NCBI RefSeq assembly: GCF_004011095.1
Contig: NZ_CP028129.1
Coordinates: 868,001-932,000, forward strand
Origin: Rathayibacter rathayi
Lineage (GTDB): Bacteria; Actinomycetota; Actinomycetes; Actinomycetales; Microbacteriaceae
Length of the DNA stretch: 64,000 nucleotides
Reading direction: 5' to 3'
Positions within the stretch are counted from its first letter, which is position 1. Every line of letters starts with the position of its first letter. The notes below the pieces were generated by a model that saw only the letters and a list, made by a program, of their open reading frames with translations, was not told the origin of the DNA and did not search any database. Shown piece after piece: positions 37,328-46,085 of the stretch. The position numbers and the translations under genes were made by a program.

Positions 37328-40300
37328 AGCGTTTCCTCTCCTGCGAGTATCGCGTCGCCGATCTCGGCGACCAGGCGACGCAGCCCCTGCTCCGCGTCGG
37401 CGGGCAGCGCCATTCGATGCACAATGAGCTGCGTCGCGTCGTCCGCGGTCTCGACGGCGGCGAGCCGTCCCTCGGCCGCACTGACTCCGTCCCCGGGAGG
37501 GACGTGGTCCACCTGGAACGCCCGCCACAGCCGGGCGCGGCTCCTGTCCAGACGCACCCGCAGCTCGGTGCGCGCCGCGACGACCTCGGCGAGCGCGCGG
37601 CGGGCGGCCGCGGCGTCCGCGGTCCCCAGCGGGGCCGAGACGGTCATCGCGTCGATGTCGGCGCCGTCGGCCCGCGCCGCGACGAGCGACGCGGGGAGCG
37701 GGACTGCACGCTGCTGGCTCCCCGCTGTCGCCGCCGCGGGGGAGCATCGGGTCGCCAGCCCCTCGACCGTCCGGGTCTCGAAGAGGTCAACGACCGACAC
37801 GGGGACGCCGCCGCGCCGCGCCGCGGCGACGACGGCGATCGCCGAGATGCTGTCGCCGCCGAGCGAGAAGAAGTCCACGTCCGCCGGCACCGCCGACACC
37901 CCGAGCGCCGTGGCGAACGCCTCGGACAGCGTCACCTCGGTCGCTCCCGCCGGCGCGCGGCCCCCGACGGCTTCGGGGACACGATCCAGCAGCGTCAGCG
38001 CCGCTCGATCCAGCTTTCCGTGTGGAGTGAGGGGCAGCTCGGCGACCGCGCTCAGGCGCGCCGGGACGAGTGCGGCCGGGACGACTGCCGATGCGTGCGA
38101 CTGCACCGCTTCGGGCGCCACCCGACCCGTGTACACGGCGACCAGGGTGCCGCCGACGACGAACGCCGCCGCCGCGTGGACGCCGGGCACCGACGTCAGC
38201 GCGGCCTCGACATCGCCCAGTTCGATCCGTTGCCCGCCGACCTTCACCTGGCGGTCGCGGCGACCGACGTAGTCCAGGCTCCCGTCCGGCCGCTGGCGGG
38301 CGCGGTCGCCCGTGTCGTACATGCGCCCGCCCGTGGCGAAGGGATCGGCCACGAAGCGCTCCGCGGTCAGTGCCGGCCGGTGCACGTACCCACGGGCGAG
38401 CTGCACACCGCAGAGATAGAGGTCGCCCACCGCGCCGGGCACGACCGGCCGCAGAGCGGCATCCAGGATGCGGCAGGCCACCCCGGCGATCGGTCGACCG
38501 ATCGCGATGGATCGGTCGGCGCTCGCCGAGAGGGCTGCGGTGACATCAAGGGCAGCGGTGACATCGACGGCCGCCTCGGTCGGCCCGTACAGGTTGTCGA
38601 CGCGAACCCCCGGGAGCAGCTTCGACAGTCCGCGAAGATGGCTCGGGGTCAGCGCCTCACCGCTGCAGACGATGACGCGCAGGGTCCGCGCGACGAGCTC
38701 CGCCGTGGCCCGGGAGCCGGACAGGTGCTCCAGGAATGCGGCGAGGACCGAGGGCACGAAGTGCACGACGCTGGCGCGTTCCGCCGTGATCGCGGCGGCG
38801 GTGGCCGCCGGGTCGCGGTGTGCCTCGGGCGGGGCGACCGCCTGGCGCACGCCGAGGACGACCGGGAGGAACAGCTCCCAGACCGACACGTCGAAGGTGA
38901 AGGGCGTCTTGTAGAGAATGACGTCGTCGGCTCCGATCCCGTGCAGGTCGGGGGCCGCACGCAGACGGTTCACAATCGCGCGATGGCTCACCACGACGCC
39001 CTTCGGGCGTCCCGTCGACCCCGAGGTGAACAGGACGTAGGCAGCGTCGTCGGGCGAAGGCGCTATCGGCGGTACCACGGGGGCCGAGGAGTCGGGAGCC
39101 GCGTCGAGGACCAGGTCGGCACCGGAGTCGGCGACGACCGCCTCGCGCCGGGCGGCCGGCCACGCGGGATCGATCGGAACGTAGGCCGCTCCCGCGAGCA
39201 CGACGCCGTGCACGAGGTCGACCTGAACGACGCCGCGGACGGCACACACCCCCACGACCGACCCCGGCCCGCGACCCCGGGCCGCCAGCACCCCCGCGAT
39301 GCGGTGGGCCTCGTCCGAGGCACCGGGGGCGAGGAGCTCGGTCAGCGTGCGGGAGCGTGCGCCCTCGATCGCCGCCCCGCCCTCCAGGAGAGCCAGTGCG
39401 GCCCTGTCGACCTCGTCGACGCCCGCCAGCGCCGCACAGACGTGACGAAGGAAGCGCTCGGCCTCCTCGGCGGCGAGGGCGTCCGTCGCGTGCTCCAGCT
39501 CCACGGCGATGTCATCGCCGACCTCGGCCACGGTGATGGTCGCGTCGAACTTCGCCGTGCCCGTCGAGATCGGCACGCGCGTTCCTTCGTGCTCGCCCAG
39601 CATGAGCCGGTCGAGGTGTCGCGGTCGATGAACGACCATGATGCGCGGCGCCGCTCGGTCGCGCAGCTCCGGAGCCGCGGTCACCAGGTCGGCGATATCC
39701 GCCCGGGTGTCCAGGGCGGCGATGATCTGCGCTTGCAGGTCAGTGTCGCTTCCGACGGCGAACAGCGTCGTCGTGATGTGACAGCCCACGATCGCATCGT
39801 CGGGGGTCGTGCGTGCCACCGGCGCCGCGATGAGCAGCTCCGACGGTCCGCCCAGCCGCTCAACGCCGGTCGCAACCGCTCGGACCGCCAGCTCGAAGAC
39901 GCTCCCCTCGAGCGAGCGGGCACGCACGGCATCGGCTGACGGCCCGGTGAGCACTCGCGTTTGTGTCGCTCCGGCGCGCCCGAGGCCCGCCGTGGTGGCG
40001 TTCCAGCCGGGAATCTCGGCCCGGTCCGGCAAGGCGCCGAGGCGCGCCAGGGCGTCGGTCGCGCTCTCGCCCGTCGGCGCCGCGATCACGGTGTCCGAGG
40101 CGCCCAGGAGCGGGGCCGTCCCCGCCCATCGGGCGCGCATGGCATCCGAGATCGTCTGGAGGAGGACGGGCTCGGATGCCGCGTCGACGGCGCTGTGGTG
40201 CAGCGCGATGACCAGGAGCCAGCCGTCCTCGCGTGAGCACAGGCCGACCCGGATCGGGATCGACGACGCAAGATCGAACGGCCGTCGCACGAAGGCGTCG

Positions 40301-43300
40301 ACGTCCGACACGTCCTCGACGCTGGGGTGCGCCCGAGGGTCGTTGGCCGCGAGCCGCTCGGCGATCAGGGAGTCGCTCCCGGGCATCAGGAGGGTCCGCA
40401 GCGCCGCGTGCCTGCGTGTCGTGTCGGCCAGCGCCGCATTCAGTGCGCTGCGGTCGGGTTCGCCCGTGAAGAGGAAGGCGAGGGGGACGGTGTAGGTCGC
40501 CCCGGCCGTGTCAAGCTGCGAGGCGAGCCACATGCGTCGCTGGCCCGGGGTCGCCGGTAGGCAGACCCTCCGATCGGCGTCATCCATCGCGCTCGGGCGG
40601 GGCGCCTCGGCGTCGGCCTGCTCGATGAATCGGCTGAGCTCGGCCACCGTGGGATTCTCGAACACCGCGCGCGTCGGCACCGCGCGACGCAGCGCCCGAG
40701 AGAGCCGGTTCGCCAGCCGGACCGCTGCGAGCGAGTCACCGCCCAGCGCGAAGAATCCAGTCGACGCGTCGATCGCGACGGGGTCGATGCCGAGCACCGC
40801 GGCGATCTCGGCGGCGACCGGTCTCTGGGCCGGCGTCAGCTCACGAGAGTTCGCCGCCGGCTGGGGCGGCTCGGGCAGGGCGGAGCGATCGACCTTGCCG
40901 TTCGCCGTCGTCGGCAGCTCGTCGAGCGTCGTTACCCAGGCGGGGACCAGGTGCCGGGGCAGGGTGTCGGTCGCCCGCTGCCGCACCGCCGACTCCACCT
41001 GCGCCGCCAGGACCCCCGTGCCCGGGACGATGACGGCGTGCACGCGGGCGCCGCGCACCACCGCGGCGCAGGCCCGCACGCCGGGTACTGCGATGATCGT
41101 CCGCTCGATCTCCTCGAGTTCGACGCGCATTCCACCGATCTTGACCTGGTTGTCGGCGCGGCCGAGGAACTCCAGCTCCTCGCCGTTCCACCGCACGCGG
41201 TCACCGGTGCGGTAGAGCCGCGGAGTGCTCGCAGGATCGCCGGGGTCGTGGAAGGGGTTCGCCACGAACCGCGCTGCGGTGAGGGCGGGGGCGTTCACGT
41301 ACCCCCGGCCCAGCAGGTCGCCCGCGATGTAGAGCTCCCCTCCCCTTCCCGGTGGCACCGGGCGCAGGGCGCGATCGAGCACGGAGAGCCGGCAGCCGGG
41401 ATTGGGTCGTCCGATCGAGGTGATGCTGCGCACCCGGTCGCCGCGATAGACGACGTGCGAGACGCCGATCGTCGCCTCGGCCGGCCCGTAGCCGTGGTAC
41501 ATCGCCGCGTCCGGCAACCGACGCCGGAATCTCTCGAACAGCTCAGGCGTCAGCGCTTCGCCACCGCACCACACCTGTCGGAGTCCCGTGAGGCGGGAGG
41601 TCGACGCCACAGCGTCGCTGTCGAGGAGCGCGTCGAGCATCGACGCGACGAGGTAGGTGAACGTGACTCCGTGCTCCGAGATCAGCTGGAGGAGCCGCTC
41701 CGGCTCGCGCTCCTCGCCGTCGCGGGCGACGACGACCGTTCCTCCGGAGCACAGGGGGAGCAGTACCTCGTTGATCGAGATGTCGAACGAGAGCGGGGCC
41801 TTGAACAGGCTTGCGTCGCCGCGGCCGAACCTCAGGACGCGCTCGATCTGCCACCGCATCCGACTCGCGATGGCGCTGTGGCGGATCATCGCCCCCTTCG
41901 GATTCCCGGTGGAACCCGACGTGAAGATCACGTAGGCGAGCGACTCCGGGTCGCGGGGGACGAGGTCGGCGACCGGATCGGACCGCTCGAGGTCGACGAC
42001 GTGGCTGGGGAGACCCGTCGACGGACCTGCGCCGGGCCCGACGAGTCGGGCGAGCGCGGCCGAGTCGGCGATGACGCCCGCTCGGCGCTGCACGGGCCAG
42101 GCGGGGTCGAGCGGGACGAACGCGGCCCCCGACATCAGGACGCCGAGGACGGCCGCGACCATCTCGGCGCTGCGGTGCATATCAATCGCGACGACCGTCT
42201 CGGCACGAGCGCCGAAGTCGTCTCGGAGAACGCGGGCGATGCGCGTGGCCACCGCCAGCAGCGTGCGGTAGTCGACCGTGCGGTCGCCGTCGACCACGGC
42301 GACCGAGGACGGGGCGTTCTGCGCGCGGGCGAGGACCATGTCGACGACGTCCGCGTCGGACACGCAGCGCCCTGTGTCGTTGCGCGTGTTCAGCAGGGCG
42401 TGCTCGGCGTCGTCCAGGAGCCGGTGCGCGCTCAGCGCGCGGTCGGGTGCCTCCACGGCGGAGGCCAGGAACGCGACGAGTCCGCACGCGTGAGCGGAGA
42501 GCTCGAGGCGATCGGCGCGGCCGCGCACGAGGATTCGCAGGGCGCGCTTATCCAGCTCGCCCTCGGCCACGACCTCGAGGTCGGTCGAGGGCCCTACCCA
42601 ACTCGAGCGCGAGACGCCTTCGCCGCGGTGCGCGTCGAGCATGACGTTGATCCCCGGCGCCGTGAGCGTGGGGGTGCCGAATCGGGCGCGCAGCGCGTGG
42701 GCGACGGAGTCGGGGTCGACGTCCTGAGCGGGCCGCTGAGCGCGAAGCGCATCGTCGAAGCAGCGCAGGAAGGTGTCGATCGACACGTCGCCGTCGATGG
42801 CCGGACGCAGCGGCACGACCGCCGAGCGCATTTCGATCGCCTGCGGGTCGCCGCGACCGGCGACCGCGAGCCGCACGGCGTGAGCTCCTCCGCCGCGGGC
42901 GGTCGTCGTGTAGGCGCTGATGAGCCCGGCGAGCGTGCGTGCGCTACTCAGACCGTGGCGCTCGGCGAGCACCGGCAGGGCGCCGACCAGCTCGGGCGCG
43001 AGGTCGACGGCGACACTCCGGATGCTGCGCGCGGGACGCTCGATTAAGCCGTCGTCGGCGCTGTCCAGCGACGCCACGACGGCAGCCCCGTTCCCCTCCG
43101 ATCGAGAGTGGTCGGCGGGGCGCGGCGGCGGCGCCGCTACAGCCCCGCCGCTGAGGACTCCGCTCACTCGCCGCGACAGCTCGCGGATGGAGCGGCCGTC
43201 GACGAGCACATGGTGGTAGGCCTGCGCCCACACGCAGCCGCCGGGCACGAGCAGGACCTCGTGACGGTGCAGCGGCCCGCCTCCGCCGAGCACCATCTCG

Positions 43301-43668
43301 CCGCGCAGCCGGTCGACACGGGCGGCGACGGCGTCCTCGGGCCTGGCCGCAGCGCGCAGATCGACCACGGCCGGGGGCTCCGGCGGCGCGGACGGCACCC
43401 ATCGCGGTTCGCCGTCGTCGAGGACGACGGTCTGCGACAGCCGTCGTTCGGCCCGCAGCACGCGGGCGACCGCCCGGGCGACACGGCCGGGGTCATGACG
43501 GGGGGAGAAGCGGGTCGTCCAGCCGAGGCGGAAGTCGCCGGCCGTGTCGGGGTCGACCTCCGAGGCGACCCAAACGGCGCGTTCCGCGGGTGTGAGGGCG
43601 GTCGCCTGCGCATCGGGCACTCCGTCGGTGCGGCGCGGTGCCGGGGCCGACTGTCCGTGAGCGGTCAC
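37324..43668 (-). CDS. Nonribosomal peptide synthetase 1: C - A(fhOrn) - PCP - C - A(Ser) - PCP - partial C/E lobe
   Basis: A 2114-residue synthetase with GTG start 43668. Domains: starter-type C at ~25-420 with intact HHVLVDG (152-158); A1 at ~435-935; PCP1 Ser979; C at ~1036-1430 with HHSAVDA (1157-1163); A2 at ~1440-1890; PCP2 Ser1940. Residues 1985-2114 look like only the N-terminal lobe of a condensation/epimerisation domain, with HRMALPA (2084-2090) in place of HHxxxDG. Hand-read specificity codes are DINYWGGIGK for A1, the code known for N5-formyl-N5-hydroxyornithine in coelichelin-type synthetases, and DVWHVSLVDK for A2, a standard serine code. The operon partner is the monooxygenase three bases upstream. 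Confidence 0.9.
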   Translation of the reverse strand: MTAHGQSAPAPRRTDGVPDAQATALTPAERAVWVASEVDPDTAGDFRLGWTTRFSPRHDPGRVARAVARVLRAERRLSQTVVLDDGEPRWVPSAPPEPPAVVDLRAAARPEDAVAARVDRLRGEMVLGGGGPLHRHEVLLVPGGCVWAQAYHHVLVDGRSIRELSRRVSGVLSGGAVAAPPPRPADHSRSEGNGAAVVASLDSADDGLIERPARSIRSVAVDLAPELVGALPVLAERHGLSSARTLAGLISAYTTTARGGGAHAVRLAVAGRGDPQAIEMRSAVVPLRPAIDGDVSIDTFLRCFDDALRAQRPAQDVDPDSVAHALRARFGTPTLTAPGINVMLDAHRGEGVSRSSWVGPSTDLEVVAEGELDKRALRILVRGRADRLELSAHACGLVAFLASAVEAPDRALSAHRLLDDAEHALLNTRNDTGRCVSDADVVDMVLARAQNAPSSVAVVDGDRTVDYRTLLAVATRIARVLRDDFGARAETVVAIDMHRSAEMVAAVLGVLMSGAAFVPLDPAWPVQRRAGVIADSAALARLVGPGAGPSTGLPSHVVDLERSDPVADLVPRDPESLAYVIFTSGSTGNPKGAMIRHSAIASRMRWQIERVLRFGRGDASLFKAPLSFDISINEVLLPLCSGGTVVVARDGEEREPERLLQLISEHGVTFTYLVASMLDALLDSDAVASTSRLTGLRQVWCGGEALTPELFERFRRRLPDAAMYHGYGPAEATIGVSHVVYRGDRVRSITSIGRPNPGCRLSVLDRALRPVPPGRGGELYIAGDLLGRGYVNAPALTAARFVANPFHDPGDPASTPRLYRTGDRVRWNGEELEFLGRADNQVKIGGMRVELEEIERTIIAVPGVRACAAVVRGARVHAVIVPGTGVLAAQVESAVRQRATDTLPRHLVPAWVTTLDELPTTANGKVDRSALPEPPQPAANSRELTPAQRPVAAEIAAVLGIDPVAIDASTGFFALGGDSLAAVRLANRLSRALRRAVPTRAVFENPTVAELSRFIEQADAEAPRPSAMDDADRRVCLPATPGQRRMWLASQLDTAGATYTVPLAFLFTGEPDRSALNAALADTTRRHAALRTLLMPGSDSLIAERLAANDPRAHPSVEDVSDVDAFVRRPFDLASSIPIRVGLCSREDGWLLVIALHHSAVDAASEPVLLQTISDAMRARWAGTAPLLGASDTVIAAPTGESATDALARLGALPDRAEIPGWNATTAGLGRAGATQTRVLTGPSADAVRARSLEGSVFELAVRAVATGVERLGGPSELLIAAPVARTTPDDAIVGCHITTTLFAVGSDTDLQAQIIAALDTRADIADLVTAAPELRDRAAPRIMVVHRPRHLDRLMLGEHEGTRVPISTGTAKFDATITVAEVGDDIAVELEHATDALAAEEAERFLRHVCAALAGVDEVDRAALALLEGGAAIEGARSRTLTELLAPGASDEAHRIAGVLAARGRGPGSVVGVCAVRGVVQVDLVHGVVLAGAAYVPIDPAWPAARREAVVADSGADLVLDAAPDSSAPVVPPIAPSPDDAAYVLFTSGSTGRPKGVVVSHRAIVNRLRAAPDLHGIGADDVILYKTPFTFDVSVWELFLPVVLGVRQAVAPPEAHRDPAATAAAITAERASVVHFVPSVLAAFLEHLSGSRATAELVARTLRVIVCSGEALTPSHLRGLSKLLPGVRVDNLYGPTEAAVDVTAALDVTAALSASADRSIAIGRPIAGVACRILDAALRPVVPGAVGDLYLCGVQLARGYVHRPALTAERFVADPFATGGRMYDTGDRARQRPDGSLDYVGRRDRQVKVGGQRIELGDVEAALTSVPGVHAAAAFVVGGTLVAVYTGRVAPEAVQSHASAVVPAALVPARLSAVAELPLTPHGKLDRAALTLLDRVPEAVGGRAPAGATEVTLSEAFATALGVSAVPADVDFFSLGGDSISAIAVVAAARRGGVPVSVVDLFETRTVEGLATRCSPAAATAGSQQRAVPLPASLVAARADGADIDAMTVSAPLGTADAAAARRALAEVVAARTELRVRLDRSRARLWRAFQVDHVPPGDGVSAAEGRLAAVETADDATQLIVHRMALPADAEQGLRRLVAEIGDAILAGEETL

Positions 43669-43671
43669 TGG

Positions 43672-44997
43672 TCAGGCACCTCTCACGAGCTCGCGCTCGC
43701 GGGCGCCCAGTCCCGCCGCAATCGACTCGGCGATCTCGGACGAGCGCACGGCGATGGTGGACAGCAGGGAGGAGGTGAGGCCGTGCGTGTCCTCGGTACC
43801 CCCCTGCAGGTAGACGCCGCCGATCGTCGGTCGCGTCGTCCGCAGGCGGTAGTCCCGTGAGACCCGCACGCCGTGCGCCGCTTTCGGGGGCGAGTACAGG
43901 TCGCCGAGGATCTCGCCGAGCGGCATCGAGGTGAAACCGGTCGCGTAGACGACGGCATCCGCGTCGATCTGCTGGACAGTGCCGTTCAGGCCGTTCTCGA
44001 TCCGCGCCATCACGCCGTCCGGCCCCTCCCGTGTCTCGGTGAGAGCGCTGGCTCCGTGGACGAACAAGCGTCGAGCGCCGGCGACGCGCTCCGCGTACTC
44101 GATGTCGTAGAGCCGCTCGATGAGGGGGAGGTCGACGGCGGAGTAGTTGGTGCCGCGGTGGTACGAGAGCAGACGCGCCTTCATCTCGGTGCTGCTTGCG
44201 TAGTAGGCGTCGACGGCGTCGGCGTCGAAGATGCGGTTGGCGTAGGGGCTGTCGTCGGCGGGCGTGTACCCGTATTTGCCGAAGACGGCGTGGACCCGCG
44301 CGTCGGGATAGTGCTCGTGCAGGTAGTGCGTCACCTCGGCGGCGCTCTGCCCCGCGCCGACCACCACGAAGCAGTGCCGGCTGGGCGCGGGCAGCGCAGC
44401 GAGACTGCTGAGCAGGGAGTGGTTGTGGAACTGGCGCGTGCTGGTGCGCACGCCCTCGGGCAGACGGGCGGAGAGCCCACCCGCCAGAACGACGGTGCGG
44501 GCACGCACCGAACCGGCGTGTGCGCCGTCGAGCGCCACCTCGAAGTGATCGGAGTGGTCGAGGATCCTCGTCGCGCGCATGCCGTAACGGACGTCCGCGG
44601 CGACGCGGTCGGCGGCCCAGGTGAGGTACTGGTGGAACTCGATCCTGGTCGGGAAGAACGTCTGACGGTTGATGAAGTGCGGCAGGCGCCCGCTCTCGTG
44701 CAGGAATCTGAGGAAGCTGTACTCACTCACCGGGTTGCGCTGCGTGACGAGGTCCTTCAGGAACGAGACCTGCATGGTCGCGCCCGGCAGCAGCATGTCG
44801 GGGTGCCAGGCGAAGGCGGGTTTCGCCTCGACGAACCTCGCGGTGATCGGCGTGTTCCCCGGGATCGTGGTGCGTTCGTGCAGCGCGATCGCGAGCGCCA
44901 GGTTCGACGGGCCGAAGCCGATTCCGACGACGTCGACGATGTCGTCGCGCGTGCCGCTGGTCAGCGGGTTCTCTGCCGTCACTGGGGCATCCGTCAT
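43672..44997 (-). CDS. L-ornithine N5-monooxygenase
   Basis: A 441-residue FAD/NADPH-dependent hydroxylase of the SidA/PvdA/CchB family, which makes N5-hydroxyornithine for hydroxamate siderophores. The FAD site GIGFGPSN is at 25-32, the NADPH site VVGAGQSAAE at ~215-224, and ATGF-type YATGFTSMP near 350. ATG start. It is the first gene of the leftward operon under the tandem iron boxes and is followed after three bases by NRPS1. The ornithine preference (not lysine) is inferred from the NRPS code and the formyltransferase next door. Confidence 0.92.
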   Translation of the reverse strand: MTDAPVTAENPLTSGTRDDIVDVVGIGFGPSNLALAIALHERTTIPGNTPITARFVEAKPAFAWHPDMLLPGATMQVSFLKDLVTQRNPVSEYSFLRFLHESGRLPHFINRQTFFPTRIEFHQYLTWAADRVAADVRYGMRATRILDHSDHFEVALDGAHAGSVRARTVVLAGGLSARLPEGVRTSTRQFHNHSLLSSLAALPAPSRHCFVVVGAGQSAAEVTHYLHEHYPDARVHAVFGKYGYTPADDSPYANRIFDADAVDAYYASSTEMKARLLSYHRGTNYSAVDLPLIERLYDIEYAERVAGARRLFVHGASALTETREGPDGVMARIENGLNGTVQQIDADAVVYATGFTSMPLGEILGDLYSPPKAAHGVRVSRDYRLRTTRPTIGGVYLQGGTEDTHGLTSSLLSTIAVRSSEIAESIAAGLGARERELVRGA

Positions 44998-45065
44998 CCG
45001 TTACTCCTGTTCGTCATCGCCGCTGCGAGTTCGCCGTTGCGACTCCGCCGGGGCGTCATGCTAGG

Positions 45066-45104
45066 TTAGGTAAGGCTTACATAGCTTAGGTAAGGCTAGC
45101 CAAT
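45066..45104. promoter_or_regulatory. Tandem DtxR/IdeR iron boxes
   Basis: TTAGGTAAGGCTTACATAG (45066-45084) and TTAGGTAAGGCTAGCCAAT (45086-45104) each resemble the 19-bp DtxR/IdeR consensus TTAGGTTAGGCTAACCTAA (15 of 19 for the first by my count). They lie in the 143-base gap between the divergent monooxygenase and formyltransferase genes, one turn-pair apart, so iron-loaded repressor could shut both operons. Confidence 0.8.
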
Positions 45105-45140
45105 AGTCGAGCGAAACAACACCACGAGAACGGGGAACGC

Positions 45141-46085
45141 ATGCGGGTCGTGATGTTCGGGTACCAGACGTGGGGTCACCGCACCCTGCAGGCGCTACTC
45201 GGGTCGGCGCACACCGTCGTTGGCGTCGTCACTCATCCCGCCAGCGAGCAGGCGTACGAGAAAATCTGGGACGATTCGGTCGAGCACCTGGCGAAGGCCA
45301 ACGGCATCCCCGTGCACGTCGCGCGCCGCCCGGACGACGCGATGATCGCCCAGCTGACCCACTGGCATCCGGAGATCATCGTCGCCAACAACTGGCGCAC
45401 CTGGCTTCCGTCTGAGGTGTACGACCTGCCTCCGCACGGGACCCTCAACCTGCACGACTCGCTGCTTCCCGAATTCACCGGATTCTCGCCCGTGCCCTGG
45501 GCCCTGATCAGCGGCGCGGACCAGGTCGGGATCACGGCCCACCGCATGGACGGCGGGCTCGACACCGGAGACATTGCCGCGCAGCGCGCCGTGCCGATCG
45601 GCGAGCGGTCCACCGGTACCGAGCTGGTGCAGGCCACCATCGACCTCATCCCCGAGGTGCTGCTCGACGCCCTCGCCCGGATCGAGGCGGGCACCGTCGT
45701 CTGGCGAGCGCAGGACCTCGCCCGACGCACGTTCTTTCATCGTCGGACCGAGTTCGACAGCCTCATCGACTGGACCTGGCCCGCCGAGGACATCGAGCGC
45801 CTCGTCCGCGCCATGTCCGATCCCTACCCGAGCGCGCACACGTACTGCCGGGGCGAACGCCTCGAGGTGATCCGGGCGCACGTCTCGTCGTTCCGGTACG
45901 GCGGAACCCCCGGCCGCATCTTCATCAGAGAAGGTGACGGCATGGCCGTCGTGGCCGGCGGCGAGGCCTATCGGGGTGGCCTGCGCGCGGTGGTCATCGA
46001 CCGGGTCCGCACACCGGACGGCATCGAACACGCGGCGAGCGACTACTTCCCGAGCGGTGGCGGCTACCTGAGCAGGGAGCCGTGA
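45141..46085 (+). CDS. N5-hydroxyornithine formyltransferase (methionyl-tRNA formyltransferase-like)
   Basis: A 314-residue protein of the formyl-tetrahydrofolate-dependent formyltransferase family. The catalytic triad of the family is present: Asn103 and His105 (TLNLHDSLLP) and Asp141 (GGLDTGD). A C-terminal domain follows from ~205, as in Fmt. Its place beside an ornithine hydroxylase and an NRPS with a formyl-hydroxyornithine code argues that it formylates N5-hydroxyornithine (CchA-like) and is not the housekeeping Fmt. ATG start just downstream of the iron boxes; it overlaps the next gene by four bases. Confidence 0.88.
   Translation: MRVVMFGYQTWGHRTLQALLGSAHTVVGVVTHPASEQAYEKIWDDSVEHLAKANGIPVHVARRPDDAMIAQLTHWHPEIIVANNWRTWLPSEVYDLPPHGTLNLHDSLLPEFTGFSPVPWALISGADQVGITAHRMDGGLDTGDIAAQRAVPIGERSTGTELVQATIDLIPEVLLDALARIEAGTVVWRAQDLARRTFFHRRTEFDSLIDWTWPAEDIERLVRAMSDPYPSAHTYCRGERLEVIRAHVSSFRYGGTPGRIFIREGDGMAVVAGGEAYRGGLRAVVIDRVRTPDGIEHAASDYFPSGGGYLSREP

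Noticed and set aside
45141..46085. Housekeeping methionyl-tRNA formyltransferase
   Set aside because: It sits under iron boxes in a siderophore operon beside a hydroxylase and an NRPS with a formyl-hydroxyornithine code, and no def gene is adjacent.
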